Source of the DNA: Cervus elaphus
Lineage: Eukaryota > Chordata > Mammalia > Artiodactyla > Cervidae
Reading direction: 5' to 3'
DNA: 64,000 nt
NCBI RefSeq assembly: GCF_910594005.1
Contig: NC_057848.1
Span: 48,873,616-48,937,615 of the forward strand
How positions within the stretch are numbered: position 1 is the first letter of the stretch; every line of letters starts with the position of its first letter. The notes beneath the pieces are model-generated. The model had not been told where the DNA came from, searched no databases, and worked only from the letters and a program-made list of their open reading frames with translations. A program made the position numbers and the translations under genes. Positions 1-9,051 of this stretch are shown here, piece by piece.

Positions 1-179
1 TAGTCTGATGTATTTAGTATTTCTGATGAACATAAAGTTAGGCTTATCAATTTTTCATTGGCTGTTCCTAAATACTCATAGTGTTTTAAACTAGGAAACC
101 ACTTGGTCTAAATTAGCAAGGGAAAAATAGTTAAAATACTGACTTCATCTATTTACCATCTATTAAGAGCCATGTACTG

Positions 180-718
180 AATGACCAACTTAGACAGCAC
201 ATTAAAAAACAGAGACATTACTTTGCTAACAAAGATCCGTCTAGTTAAGGCTATGGTTTTTCCAGTAATCATGTATGGATGTGAGAGTTCGACTATTAAA
301 AAAAAACAAAAAAAACAAAAAAAAACTGGTTGCCGAAGAATTGATGCTTTTGAACTGTTGTGTTGGAGAGTCCCTTGGACTGCAAGGCAATCCAACCAGT
401 CCATCCTAAAGGAAATCAGTCCTGAATATTCATTGGAAGGACTGATGCTGAAGCTGAAACTCCAATTATTTGGCCACCTGATGCGAAGAACTGAATCATT
501 TGAAAAGACCCTGATGCTGGGAAAGATTGAAGGTGGGAGGAGAAGGGGACGGCAGACGATGAGATGGTTGGATGGCATCACTGACTCAATGGACGTGAGT
601 TTGAAAAATCTCCAGGAGCTGGCGATGGACAGGGAGGCCTGCTGTGCTGCAGTCCATGGGGTCACAAAGAGTCAGACATGACTGAGCGACTCAACTGACC
701 TAAACCGAACTGACTGAA
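180..718 (+). mobile_element. BovB (RTE-type LINE) 3' fragment
   Basis: The sequence has the end of the BovB reading frame and its tail, finishing in the usual ACTGAACTGA-like short repeat rather than a long poly(A). A frame covers 181-681 but carries an A-rich run (298-327) where related copies have coding sequence. The unfilled site can be read in arm 2 near 21800-21830, where the flanks join without this insert. So this copy arrived after the arms separated or was lost from arm 2. An ACTGA-like short duplication flanks it. Confidence 0.9.
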
Positions 719-834
719 AAATAGCTCTAAAAAGTGTGCATGTCACAGAGTGTTTTCAGCTTCTCGTGCTTAGGGTTCTTTTCTTAAACCTTCATCATTG
801 CACACTGAGTTTGCAACAAGGTTAAATGTACAAT

Positions 835-900
835 GTAAATTTTGTAAATTTACAATTTGTAAATTTACAATTTGTAACAAATTTAAAATTTGTAAAGGTT
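835..900. repeat. Short palindromic AT tandem (TTTGTAAATTTACAA units)
   Basis: About three imperfect copies of a 15-base unit whose core TTTGTAAATTTACAAA is its own reverse complement. It is low-complexity and sits in arm 1 unique sequence. Confidence 0.7.
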
Positions 901-1740
901 AAATGATTTTAAGCTGAACCTTTTCTAAAGCAAATATTAAAAAGCAGGGGACATAATCTACTGTATGTAGAATGATTTGAGTATTCACTCCTCCAGGAGC
1001 TCATCACTGATGAATTGAACAGTAACCATAATATTGTGTCTCATATGTTCAGGGGGTTGGGATTACAGAGATGAATGACATATGCTTGCCCTTGTTGTAT
1101 ATTGCATATTGGGGAAGATGAATAGGTACATGAAAATTCCTAATACAAAATGGCAATTGCTTTAATGTAAGTATCTGTAGGACCACAGGAGCAATGGACT
1201 CTGCTGGCATTGGCAGCAGAGAGGCTTCAGAGTGGGAGCACCATCTGAGTCTAGCCTTTAGAAGGAGGACACTTTGATTACTCCACAGCTCTAGGTGGGG
1301 AAGGGAAAGCAATTCCTTCAAAGAAGAAGGACACATACAGTCCTATTTCATTTTGTGGAGAAGGCACTAAACATCTTATTATGTGCCATCTCAAATGATG
1401 CTAATGCGGAAAGATGGGCAAATATCAGAGACCAGAAAGAGAAAGTAAAGGCATCAAGGGAACAAGGGACTTTGGAAGAGTCTGATCAGGATGTAATAAA
1501 ATGAGACCGCACTTTGAAAGATGCAAGAAGATTTTCCTGAGGAAAGAACTCAAAGCTGCAATTACTGGAAGGAAGCAACTGTGATTGCAGTCTGACTAAG
1601 CTCAGCATGTTATGTTTGCAGCTAAGGAAGAAAAATGTGTTGCTGTTCATTCAGGACCCATGGAAGAGGTTGGAGAAAAGGGGGTAGGTATGCCATAAAC
1701 GATTCATTAGGTAGAAAGAGAAGGTTAGAAATCAGAATCT

Positions 1741-1880
1741 ACTCAGTTCAGTCACTCAGTCGTGTCCAACTCTTTGCAGCCTCATGGACTGCAGCACGCC
1801 AGGCCTCCCTGTCTATCATCTGCTCCCGGTGTTTATATTCAAACTCATATCCATTGAGTCAGCGATGCCATCCAACCACC
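1741..1880 (-). mobile_element. BovB 3'-end fragment, minus strand
   Basis: This is the extreme 3' end of BovB in reverse: the CAGTTCAGTCACTCAGTCGTG start followed by the conserved tail. It is flanked by AGAATCTACT on the left and AGATACTACT on the right, a plausible target duplication. The arm 2 counterpart near 20865-20880 reads straight through without it, so it is specific to arm 1. Confidence 0.8.
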
Positions 1881-2209
1881 AGATACTACTGCTGCTTATT
1901 AAATAAATTAATGATAAGCCATAGAGAGACACATTATCTAAAGGTACCAGAATGCCTAACCTCTGAGAGAAGGCACCCCCAAATAATGTGTCTTCAGGGA
2001 TAAAACAAGGGCTCATGACTCATGGGTTAACATCAGATAACACAGGACAAGCTAGGTTTGGAGGGGGGGCAGGGGAGAAAGGAGCAAGAAATGTATGTGT
2101 ATGTACATATGTATGCAGGAATGTACTTATATTATCAATAAATACAATAGCCATTTAATCATATGCTTATTATTGTTCTAATATAATGTCAGATGTTTTA
2201 CATAAATTG

Positions 2210-2405
2210 TTCCACTTAATACCAGAATGACACTAAGATATAGATACATGCTATCATCATTCCCATTTTACAGATGAGAAAACTAAGTGTTATAGAAGTT
2301 AAGAAACTTACTCAAGGTCAAAGAGCTTTTAGGTGGTGAAGCTGTAAATTGAGATTGGACTTCAAACCCTGTGGTCCCAACTGCTCAACTAGATACTGCT
2401 CTTTT
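2210..2405 (-). mobile_element. MIR SINE remnant (arm 1 copy)
   Basis: The line CATTTTACAGATGAGAAAAC, followed by a GTTAAGAAACTTACTCAAGGTCA-like stretch, is the MIR core in reverse. The same MIR lies at about 20370-20540 in arm 2, so it predates the duplication. Confidence 0.7.
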
Positions 2406-2444
2406 CCCTCTGCTACAACCCGAGTCTCAGTCATCATCATATCA

Positions 2445-2833
2445 TACTACCCAAAGCAACCTATAGATTCATTACAATCCCTATCAAGCTACCAATGCTT
2501 TTTCACACAGAACCACAACAGATAAATTCACAATTTGTATGGAAACACAAAAGACCTCGAAAAGTCAAAGCAATCTTGAGAGAAAGAATGGAGCTGGAGG
2601 AATCAACTTGCCGGACTTCAGACTATACTAGAAAGCTACAGTCATCCAGACAGTATGGTACTGGCACAAAGACAGAAATATAGATCAATGGAACAAAAAG
2701 GAAAGCCCGGGAATGAATCCATGCACCTATGGATACTTATCTTTGACAAAGGAGTCAGAAATATACATTGGAAAAAAGACAATCTCTTTAATAAGTGGTG
2801 CTGGGAAAACTGGTCAACCACGTGTAAACCATA
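2445..2833 (+). mobile_element. L1 ORF2 fragment, arm 1 only
   Basis: It translates in pieces to the L1 ORF2 stretch beyond the reverse transcriptase (YRLNAI-like start, FVWKHKRPR, then FNKWCWENWSTTCK). It has frameshifts and is dead. In arm 2 the matching junctions lie about 1.2 kb apart (near 19130 and 20310), so this fragment occupies the place of a 1.2 kb stretch that arm 1 lacks. No poly(A) or target duplication was seen. Confidence 0.8.
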
Positions 2834-5457
2834 TGCAATTTTTATTTGTCCATGATAAGTCAAAACAACTGATCAAAAAAAATGGATCAATGTCTACTAC
2901 AGTTTACCCATGTTGTTTATTTGATACCTAAAACTCTGCATGTTTAATTTAATTTGGACTTGTTTATGGAAGCCATTATGGCAGCTGCAGTGGGAGACCA
3001 GTAAAGGAGTTGAGTGTTCCATTGAATATCTTGTTCAGCAGCTACTGTTGTGCATTCTCTGGAGTAAAATGAGTGTCTGGGTTTCTCTCTATGCGTAAAA
3101 CTCCAAAGAGGATAAAGAGTGCTATGGGGAGACATTGTATTGTGGCTTTAATACATGCAGAAAATGTGTGACCTTGATTTATATTTTGGGTATAATCTCT
3201 CAGGAGGAAAGAAGTTCTGTGAGTTTTTTTACCCTAAGTGAGAAAACCTTGTATAGAAATTGTTTGACTTGACCAGAACAGATGATCAACCCATTGGCAG
3301 TGGCCCAAGATCTATAAAGGTGTGACAATGAGGCCAATTGTTGATCAACACATTCACTCCTAAATTAACTGCCTAAATCTGAACATTTGATCTGACCTTT
3401 GGGTCAGTCCTTTATCAGGAATATTCTGATTAAGAGATGAAAAGTGCAACTTTCAAGAAAGCTCCATCAAGTGTGATAGTGATGATACCATTGGTTCATT
3501 GTATGAACTCCCTTTGGTTTTCATTGTGTTGATTCCAAGGTGATCCACCTGTGTCTAAGGGTTCTAAAAAATGAACTCTTGTAGCAGTGTGGCATCTGAC
3601 AGGGGGCTGAGAACAGGAGAAAGTACCCTTTCCTGAAGATAGGGTATGCAGAGGGCCCAGGTTCAGCTCCATCCTGTAGCAAGGAGGCCTCACTAGCCAT
3701 GCTGAGCTTGCAGAGTGCTACTTCCATAATCAAATGTCAAATGGACACCTGGATATGGAGGATCATAGGTTTAAACCCCAAATAGTCCATATTTCCAGTA
3801 AGTCCAGCATGTACCCAAATCACTACACTAAGGGCATACAGCATTGGGCCAAGATGGGCAGTTCCTTGTATCCGAAGCCCAAGAAACTAATGGGCATCAC
3901 TGTTGGGACAGGGACACCAAGATACAGGAGAGAAGGCTGATAAAGCTTGAACAGTGAAGACGTCTCAAGGGGGCCCTAATAGGAGTGCCTATTCTATGGC
4001 AATTTAGGCAGATTCTAGAATCTTTTGACGCAGGGAGTATTATACAAGAGACCTATATGGAAGTGACTGAGCACAAAAGATATGTATATGAGGAAATGTT
4101 GCCTCCAGAATATAAAAATTTCTGATGCCCATTGGGCTTTTTTTCAACAGTGTGGGTACTAAGAAGACTAAAAGCTGCTTCTTGACACTGTCAAGATTGG
4201 AGCAGTCAGCCACTTACCAAAGAATTTTCAGGAACTTAACCAAAGTGGTGGTCCCATTTACTATGTGTGTCATAGGAATCTCCTCAAAGGAGGATGTCAT
4301 CAGTGTGAGGTCCTAATTGTGTACCTGGAAAAAGCTCGAGCTGGTGAAAATATTGGCTGCAAAGCCAATGTGAGATGGCAGGTGTGGACATTGGGCCCAC
4401 TGAATAGACAGGTGAAGGTGTATCATGCCACTTTTAAGGCAAAGTTTAAGGGTAGCTGACAGGCTGTTGAAATTGGCACGGAAAGCGCATGATAGCCAAA
4501 TGATTTGCTAGGACTACAAAGTATTTGCCAGTTATTCGGTGGAAGCAGTATTTTCAATAATATACATGGAGCCCTGTTGAGTGGGTCCATGACACCAAGG
4601 GCACAACTTCACCCTGAGGCACTGTTCTTGTTTTCCAAGATTAAGATCAAGTAAAATTTGTCTATTAAGTGCAGGAAGAGTCGGGATAACCACACCCTCT
4701 CTAAGCTGGTCTCCTACAATGGGTTTCAATCTGTGAGGACCCTGCTTTCATTTAGATTATATCTTTTTAAAAACAACTGAGGTAAAAAGTGTGATTGTAA
4801 CTAAGAGGTAAGGTTCACAGGGTCTCATACACTTCAGGCTGATTTTAGGGGCCAAAGACTTAATTTTATTACTCATTGGATCAGATTATCCATGGGCACT
4901 AGAGGGTATTGGGGGTAATGCATGTTTTGGCTATGGGAAATATAGGCAAGGCGGTAATTCATGGTTAAGGTTAGGTATATCTGTTTCAATTTCATGTTCC
5001 TTTATTCCCTGGCTGTTTTTATCAGCTTGCCCCAAGATGGGCCAGAAGAGGAACAGAAATTGATGAGGAGGAACACAAGGAGGAGCAGAAAAACTCAACT
5101 GTCAAACATCAAAAGTGGAATCTGATTATTACACAGGGCCACCACCCCTACATCACCCTTCTCCCCAGGTGGGACCTCGGAAATACCCAGAAATACCAAG
5201 TCCTTTTCCTCCTCACCAGTGGGATGAAGTGTTCAGGAAGAAACTTTCAGTGCTCAGAAATCTTCAGTCTTCAGTGTTCAGTCTTCACCCAGTCCTCATT
5301 CCTAGTGTCTGAGTAACTATGGACTGCCTGGTCTGGGCCCTAAGCTGAAAGGATGCCCCCTCGCTCTCTTCTCACATACCTGACCCATCCCTTCCTTCCC
5401 TCGCCATCATCAAAAACCAGATACACACACACACATCTTCTTACAACTTGCTGGTAC

Positions 5458-5463
5458 TTTAAT
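5458..5463 (-). promoter_or_regulatory. Candidate polyadenylation signal ATTAAA for the two-exon gene
   Basis: On the minus strand ATTAAA lies about 106 bases after the stop codon at 5569-5571. This is a common variant signal at a reasonable 3' UTR length. The matching arm 2 site (about 10884-10891) still reads GATTAAAATA, so the signal was inside the duplicated segment. Confidence 0.5.
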
Positions 5464-5568
5464 CACCAACATCTGAGTGTTTTGGCCTCTACAGAGGGGA
5501 CCATCGCTGTTGTTTGATCCCCGAACAGATGACTATTCTGTCAGGGCTTTTCCTGTAGTGACAGCAGA

Positions 5569-6093
5569 TTACTCAAGGTCTCGGGCTCCAGGTGGGCACC
5601 GGGGGGTACTTGGAGAATCGTCGGGAGAACTGTTGGAAAAGTCCTCCGGGATTTCTTCATCTGCCATCGGCTGCTTTTCATTCTTCTTTACATTCTGAGG
5701 GTGGTGGTAGAAGACTAGTATCGTTGATTTCTTCCCTTTCTTATTCGTTTCCGCATTCTGCTGAAGGGTTGATTTTACTTTCTTCATGAGCTTTTGTATC
5801 TGGTAAGAAAACAAAGTCATCCAGAAAGACATTATTGAGGGAGGTTGGGAAGGAGGACTTTGAGAGAATGGGTGTGCACTGAGGAGGGGTTTTGTGCCAG
5901 GCAAGGGCAGGTTGGGGGATGAAGAGGAGGGGCATGAGTAGGGTAATCTGACCTGTTCTTTGTCCAAGCCCTTGGGGTGATCAGACATCTTTCTCTTCCT
6001 TTGTACAGCGATTGACGCTTGTCGCTCCAAACTCACGCTGTCTATCTCAATCTCTGAATCTTCCTCCTTCACGTCCTCAATTAGGTCAGCCAT
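5569..6093 (-). CDS. Candidate two-exon small acidic/basic protein gene, possibly SPANX-like
   Basis: The start at 6091-6093 sits in ACCATGG, a near-ideal initiation context. Exon 1 runs 6093-5953 (47 codons) and ends CAG before GTCAGA; exon 2 runs 5799-5569 (76 codons plus TAA). Joined in phase 0 they give 123 residues. Visible features are an acidic N-terminus (6-18, EDVKEEDSEIEID), a basic QRKRK cluster (31-35, nuclear-signal-like), a lysine-rich stretch (49-71), the core KKSTILVFYHH (70-80), and an acidic, Ser/Pro-rich C-terminus (93-123). No signal peptide or membrane segment is seen. The KxSTILVxY core followed by basic residues resembles what I recall of SPANX cancer/testis proteins, which also come from two small exons; this is a weak, short match. 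The intron is a multiple of three with no stop, so unspliced RNA would read through to 174 residues. Role unknown; it could also be a lineage-specific testis protein. Confidence 0.6.
   Translation of the reverse strand: MADLIEDVKEEDSEIEIDSVSLERQASIAVQRKRKMSDHPKGLDKEQVRLPYSCPSSSSPNLPLPGTKPLLSAHPFSQSPPSQPPSIMSFWMTLFSYQIQKLMKKVKSTLQQNAETNKKGKKSTILVFYHHPQNVKKNEKQPMADEEIPEDFSNSSPDDSPSTPRCPPGARDLE
5800..5952 (-). other. 153-base phase-0 intron (GT-AG) of the candidate gene
   Basis: The donor reads CAG/GTCAGA (GT at 5951-5952) and the acceptor TTTTCTTACCAG (AG at 5800-5801), preceded by a pyrimidine-rich stretch and a possible GATGAC branch point. Its translation is Ser/Pro-rich and unlike the flanking exons, which supports an intron rather than coding sequence. 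Length divisible by three and absence of stops leave retention possible. Confidence 0.6.
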
Positions 6094-6164
6094 GGTGAAG
6101 TAACAATGGCCTACACCAACGCTCCTGGCCTCTCTATGTATACCTTCCCAGCCACAACCATCAG

Positions 6165-6226
6165 CTTTGATTGGTCAGCAAGTAATTCCTCCAACCAATC
6201 ATAGCCCTGACATGGCTTGACATCAC
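6165..6226 (-). promoter_or_regulatory. Candidate promoter: two CCAAT elements and a CRE-like site
   Basis: Upstream of the minus-strand start codon, ATTGG at 6170-6174 (CCAAT on the coding strand) and CCAAT at 6195-6199 (ATTGG on the coding strand) lie 77-108 bases away. TGACATCA at 6218-6225 (TGATGTCA on the coding strand) is one base from the palindromic CRE. G-rich GGGGGAGGGGAGGGG follows at about 6256-6270. No TATA box is evident. CCAAT plus CRE-like sites are common in testis-active promoters, which fits but does not prove germline expression. Confidence 0.45.
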
Positions 6227-6499
6227 AGAGCACCGTGGGGTGCTTGAAGATCCGTGGGGGAGGGGAGGGGTGCAGAGGAGTCTAGGTGCTCTGGTCTGAG
6301 AAACGGAGTGTTTTGTCAATACCCATTAATGAACCTTCCCAAGTTCATTTTCTATGCTTCCTTCTCTTGTCTGGTTTCGTTTTTGTGGCATGAAATTTAG
6401 GGAGCGAGTGTTCCTTGCAAACCATTCGTCATGGCCACCCGCATTCAGTGTTTAATACTGCTGTCTTCCAGATCTCATCGCCTAGCATTTTGTGTGTGT

Positions 6500-6884
6500 G
6501 TTTTTTTTAATAAAACTTTTTACCTTAGAAGTTTTAGATTTACAGAATAATTGCAAAGAGTATATTCATATACTCCAGAACCAATTCCCCTTTTGACCAC
6601 TGTAAATTTGTATGGAACATTAGTTCAAATTCATGAACGAAGCCTTAATCAGTGTTATCAACTAAGTTCTGGAATTTTAGATTTCCTTGGTTTTTGGCTA
6701 ATATTCTTTTCCATTCCAGTATCCCCTCCAGGATTCTACACTAAATTTAGTCATTCCATCTTCTGCCTTCGTAGGCTCCTCTTTGCTGTGACAATATTTT
6801 AGCTTTCTTGTTTCTGGCGACCTTGACAATTGAGTTTTGCATGTTAGCTTTTACATTAGACACTGAGATGTTATTGACCTTATC
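6500..6884. mobile_element. Old L1 3' region, left part
   Basis: Text such as TTGCTGTGACAATATTTTAG and TGACCTTGACAATTGAG matches the 3' UTR of old mammalian L1s as I remember it. The element resumes at 7673-7800 after the younger L1 insertion. Assignment to a subfamily is not possible by eye. Confidence 0.5.
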
Positions 6885-7672
6885 CTGAAAAGTTTTTTTT
6901 TTTCATTTATTTTTATTAGTTTGAGGCTAATTACTTTACAATATTTTAGTGGGTTTTGTCATACATTGACATGAATCAGCCATGGATTTACATGTGTTCC
7001 CCATACCAATCCCCCCTCCCACGTCCCTCTCCACCCGATCCCTCTGTGTCTTCCCAGTGCACCAGCCCCTAGCACTTGTCTCATGCATCCAACCTAGGCT
7101 GGTGATCTGTTTCACCCTAGATAATATACATGTTACGATGCTGTTCTCTCACAACATCCCACCCTCGCCTTCTCCCATAGAGTCCAAAAGTCTGTTCTGT
7201 ACATCTGTGTCTCTTTTTCTGTTTTGCATATAGGGTTATCATTACCATCTTTCTAAATTCCATATATATGTGTTAGTATGCTCTTACACTGTTGGTGGGA
7301 ATGCAAACTAGTACAGCTACTATGGAGAACAGTGTGGAGATTTCTTAAATAACTGGAAATAGAACTGCCATATGACCCAGCAATCCCACTTCTGGGCATA
7401 CACACCAAGGAAACCAGATCTGAGAGACACGTGCACCCCAATGTTCATCACAGCACTGTTTGTAATAGCCAGGACATGGAAGCAACCTAGATGCCCATCA
7501 GCAGATGAATGGATAAGGAAGCTGTGGTACATATACACCACGGAATATTACTCAGCCATTAAAAAGAATTCATTTGAATCAGTTCTAATGAGATGGATGA
7601 AACTGGAGCCTATTATACAGAGTGAAGTAAGCCAGAAAGATAAAGAACATTACAGCATACTGAAAAGTTTTT
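6885..7672 (-). mobile_element. Young L1 insertion with 5' inversion and target duplication
   Basis: CTGAAAAGTTTTT occurs at 6885-6897 and again at 7660-7672, a 13-base target duplication. Between them, 6898 to about 7281 is the L1 3' end in minus orientation (poly(T) first), and about 7282-7659 is the adjacent ORF2 end in plus orientation (frame 7372-7710 encodes the NPMFITALFVIART-like ORF2 C-terminus). This is the twin-priming pattern: a 5' segment inverted during insertion. The join shows a CT overlap. Confidence 0.85.
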
Positions 7673-7810
7673 ATAATTTTCTTCTTCTGGAGAACCTCAA
7701 ATCTCCTTAGTACTATCAGTGTTGTGGACTTCCCCATGGCAGTGTTGGAATACATCTCTTGGCTTTTTCACTGAGGTGGCACACATGTTTCTTTCTTGAG
7801 CCCAAAAGGA
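7673..7810. mobile_element. Old L1 3' region, right part
   Basis: This continues the element seen at 6500-6884 after the inserted young L1; the flanks rejoin at the duplicated CTGAAAAGTTTTT. Confidence 0.45.
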
Positions 7811-7876
7811 TAAAGATCATTTGTATTTATGAAGCATAGATGGCAGCAGCAAGAGCATTTTGTAACTTTCTAGTGA

Positions 7877-8053
7877 ATGCACCTGCCAATGCAGTAGATG
7901 CAGGAGACCTGGTTGTATGCCCTGGAGGAGGACATGGCAACCCAGTCCAGTATTCTTGCCTGGGAAATTCCATGGACAGAGGAGCCTGGGTGGCTACAGT
8001 TCCTGGGGTCACAAAGAGTCAGACAGGACTGACCACACACACACACACACAGT
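7877..8053 (+). mobile_element. BOV-A2/Bov-tA type SINE with CA tail
   Basis: It carries CCTGCCAATGCAG, GGCAACCCAGTCCAGTATTC and CAAAGAGTCAGACAGGACTG, the conserved blocks of ruminant tRNA/BovB-derived SINEs. The 5' end is truncated. The tail is a CA run at 8034-8052. Confidence 0.85.
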
Positions 8054-8055
8054 GA

Positions 8056-8269
8056 GTCATTTACTTTTAGAAGTATGACTTCGGCATCCCACATAGTAAC
8101 TGCTCTTCCTCCATATTAGCGACCATCCTGTCTATTGAATTGACTATCAGTTTTTGTTGTGAGTTCTGTAGAGAAAGAGGCCAACATATGGTTGAGATAC
8201 AAACAGTGTTCACAAGGTAAGCATCATTTCCTTGAAGTCAGTATCAGTCATGAGTAAGTTTCGAATTGA
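8056..8269. other. Unassigned spacer
   Basis: No gene, repeat family or signal was recognised between the SINE and block X. Confidence 0.6.
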
Positions 8270-9039
8270 TACACATGATTCAACCTGAGACTCACACATG
8301 AGTCCAGGGTGAGATACACATTTCAGAACTGCTTTAAGGAGGGTCCCAATACAGAAATCCTTTCACTATATGCCGACTCACTAAACTGATATATATTGGT
8401 AACAGCTGTAGCAGGAACCCACAAATGCAGAACAAAGAAGCAAGGTCAAAGTACAAGCTAGCCAGAGGGCAGTAGCTCAAAATGCATGTACACCAGCATA
8501 CAGTAAATCCAGTTTGAGAGCCAAGGAAGAGAGAAAAGACACGTGGCAGTAAGGAACAGCATCTCAGTATTTCACTCTTGAGGCTAACTGCTGCCATCAC
8601 CCCACAGAGACAGGATGGATCCTTCAAAATTTGGTTTGGATGTTGAGACTAAAGACACATACCCCCAGAGAATATGAAAAAATTCACCACTCACATAATG
8701 AGTTTTTCTGGGGAGAGCAAAGCAAGCTCTCAAGCAGGTTCAAGAATCACTTAAGAGAGCAGAGGAAGGAGACAGGCTTGACTTTTATGGTGGAAATAGT
8801 GGATGAAGCTGGAGAGTTCCACACATAGGTCAGGGCATGGATGGTCTGAACTTCCTCTTGGCCCACATAAGGGTGTACCTGGGATTTCTTATCAGATATA
8901 GGTAAGTTGGGGAAGAGGTGTGGTAGGGCCCTTTTATGGAAAAATGTGATGTAAATATAAGATGTTTAGCAGTGTTTTGAACTCCCACACCCATTATAAC
9001 TAAGCGTCTCCTATTGTTTTCAATTAAATTGCTTTTCAC
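8270..9039 (+). repeat. Block X: non-coding half of an inverted pair with 24815-25585
   Basis: From the ACACATGATTCAACC motif on, this matches the reverse complement of 24815-25585 nearly end to end, with shared text such as GGAGGGTCCCAAT and GGGCATGGATGGTCTGAACTTC. Both copies border a BovB tail at the same base pair junction. A weaker relative occurs at 19236-19400, so the block may be an unrecognised interspersed element, perhaps an LTR. I found no convincing TG...CA ends. Confidence 0.75.
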
Positions 9040-9051
9040 TAGATTTGTTGT

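Larger units (their letters stand above)
1..5507 (+). repeat. Arm 1 of a large inverted duplication (partner about 10843-21993)
   Basis: Read forward, this segment matches the reverse complement of 10843-21993, from the window edge (pairs with about 21993) to about 5507 (pairs with about 10843). By eye, long stretches such as 3480-3735 against 18230-18470 look about 85-90% identical. The arms differ by copy-specific insertions: here a BovB at 180-718, a short BovB tail at 1741-1880 and an L1 fragment at 2445-2833. Outside these, 719-1740, 1881-2444 and 2834-5507 hold no gene I recognise. The arm is cut by the window start, so it probably continues to the left. The right end falls in the 3' flank of the gene at 5569-6093. 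Confidence 0.85.

Noticed and set aside
181..681. A 166-residue plus-strand frame
   Set aside because: It is the BovB reading frame end with a poly(A)-like run; not a host gene.
3660..3690. tRNA-like text (GTTCAGCTCC near a T-loop-like stretch)
   Set aside because: No A box at the right distance and no cloverleaf pairing could be drawn.
3480..3735. Conserved-looking frames shared by both arms (also 18233-18470)
   Set aside because: Similarity is explained by the segmental duplication, frames differ in start and end, and no domain or splice pattern supports a gene.
4125..4459. Frames of 63-64 residues in arm 1
   Set aside because: The arm 2 counterpart is interrupted and nothing in composition or motif supports coding.
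8034..8052. CA run as an independent microsatellite locus
   Set aside because: It is the tail of the SINE at 7877-8053, so it is not listed separately.
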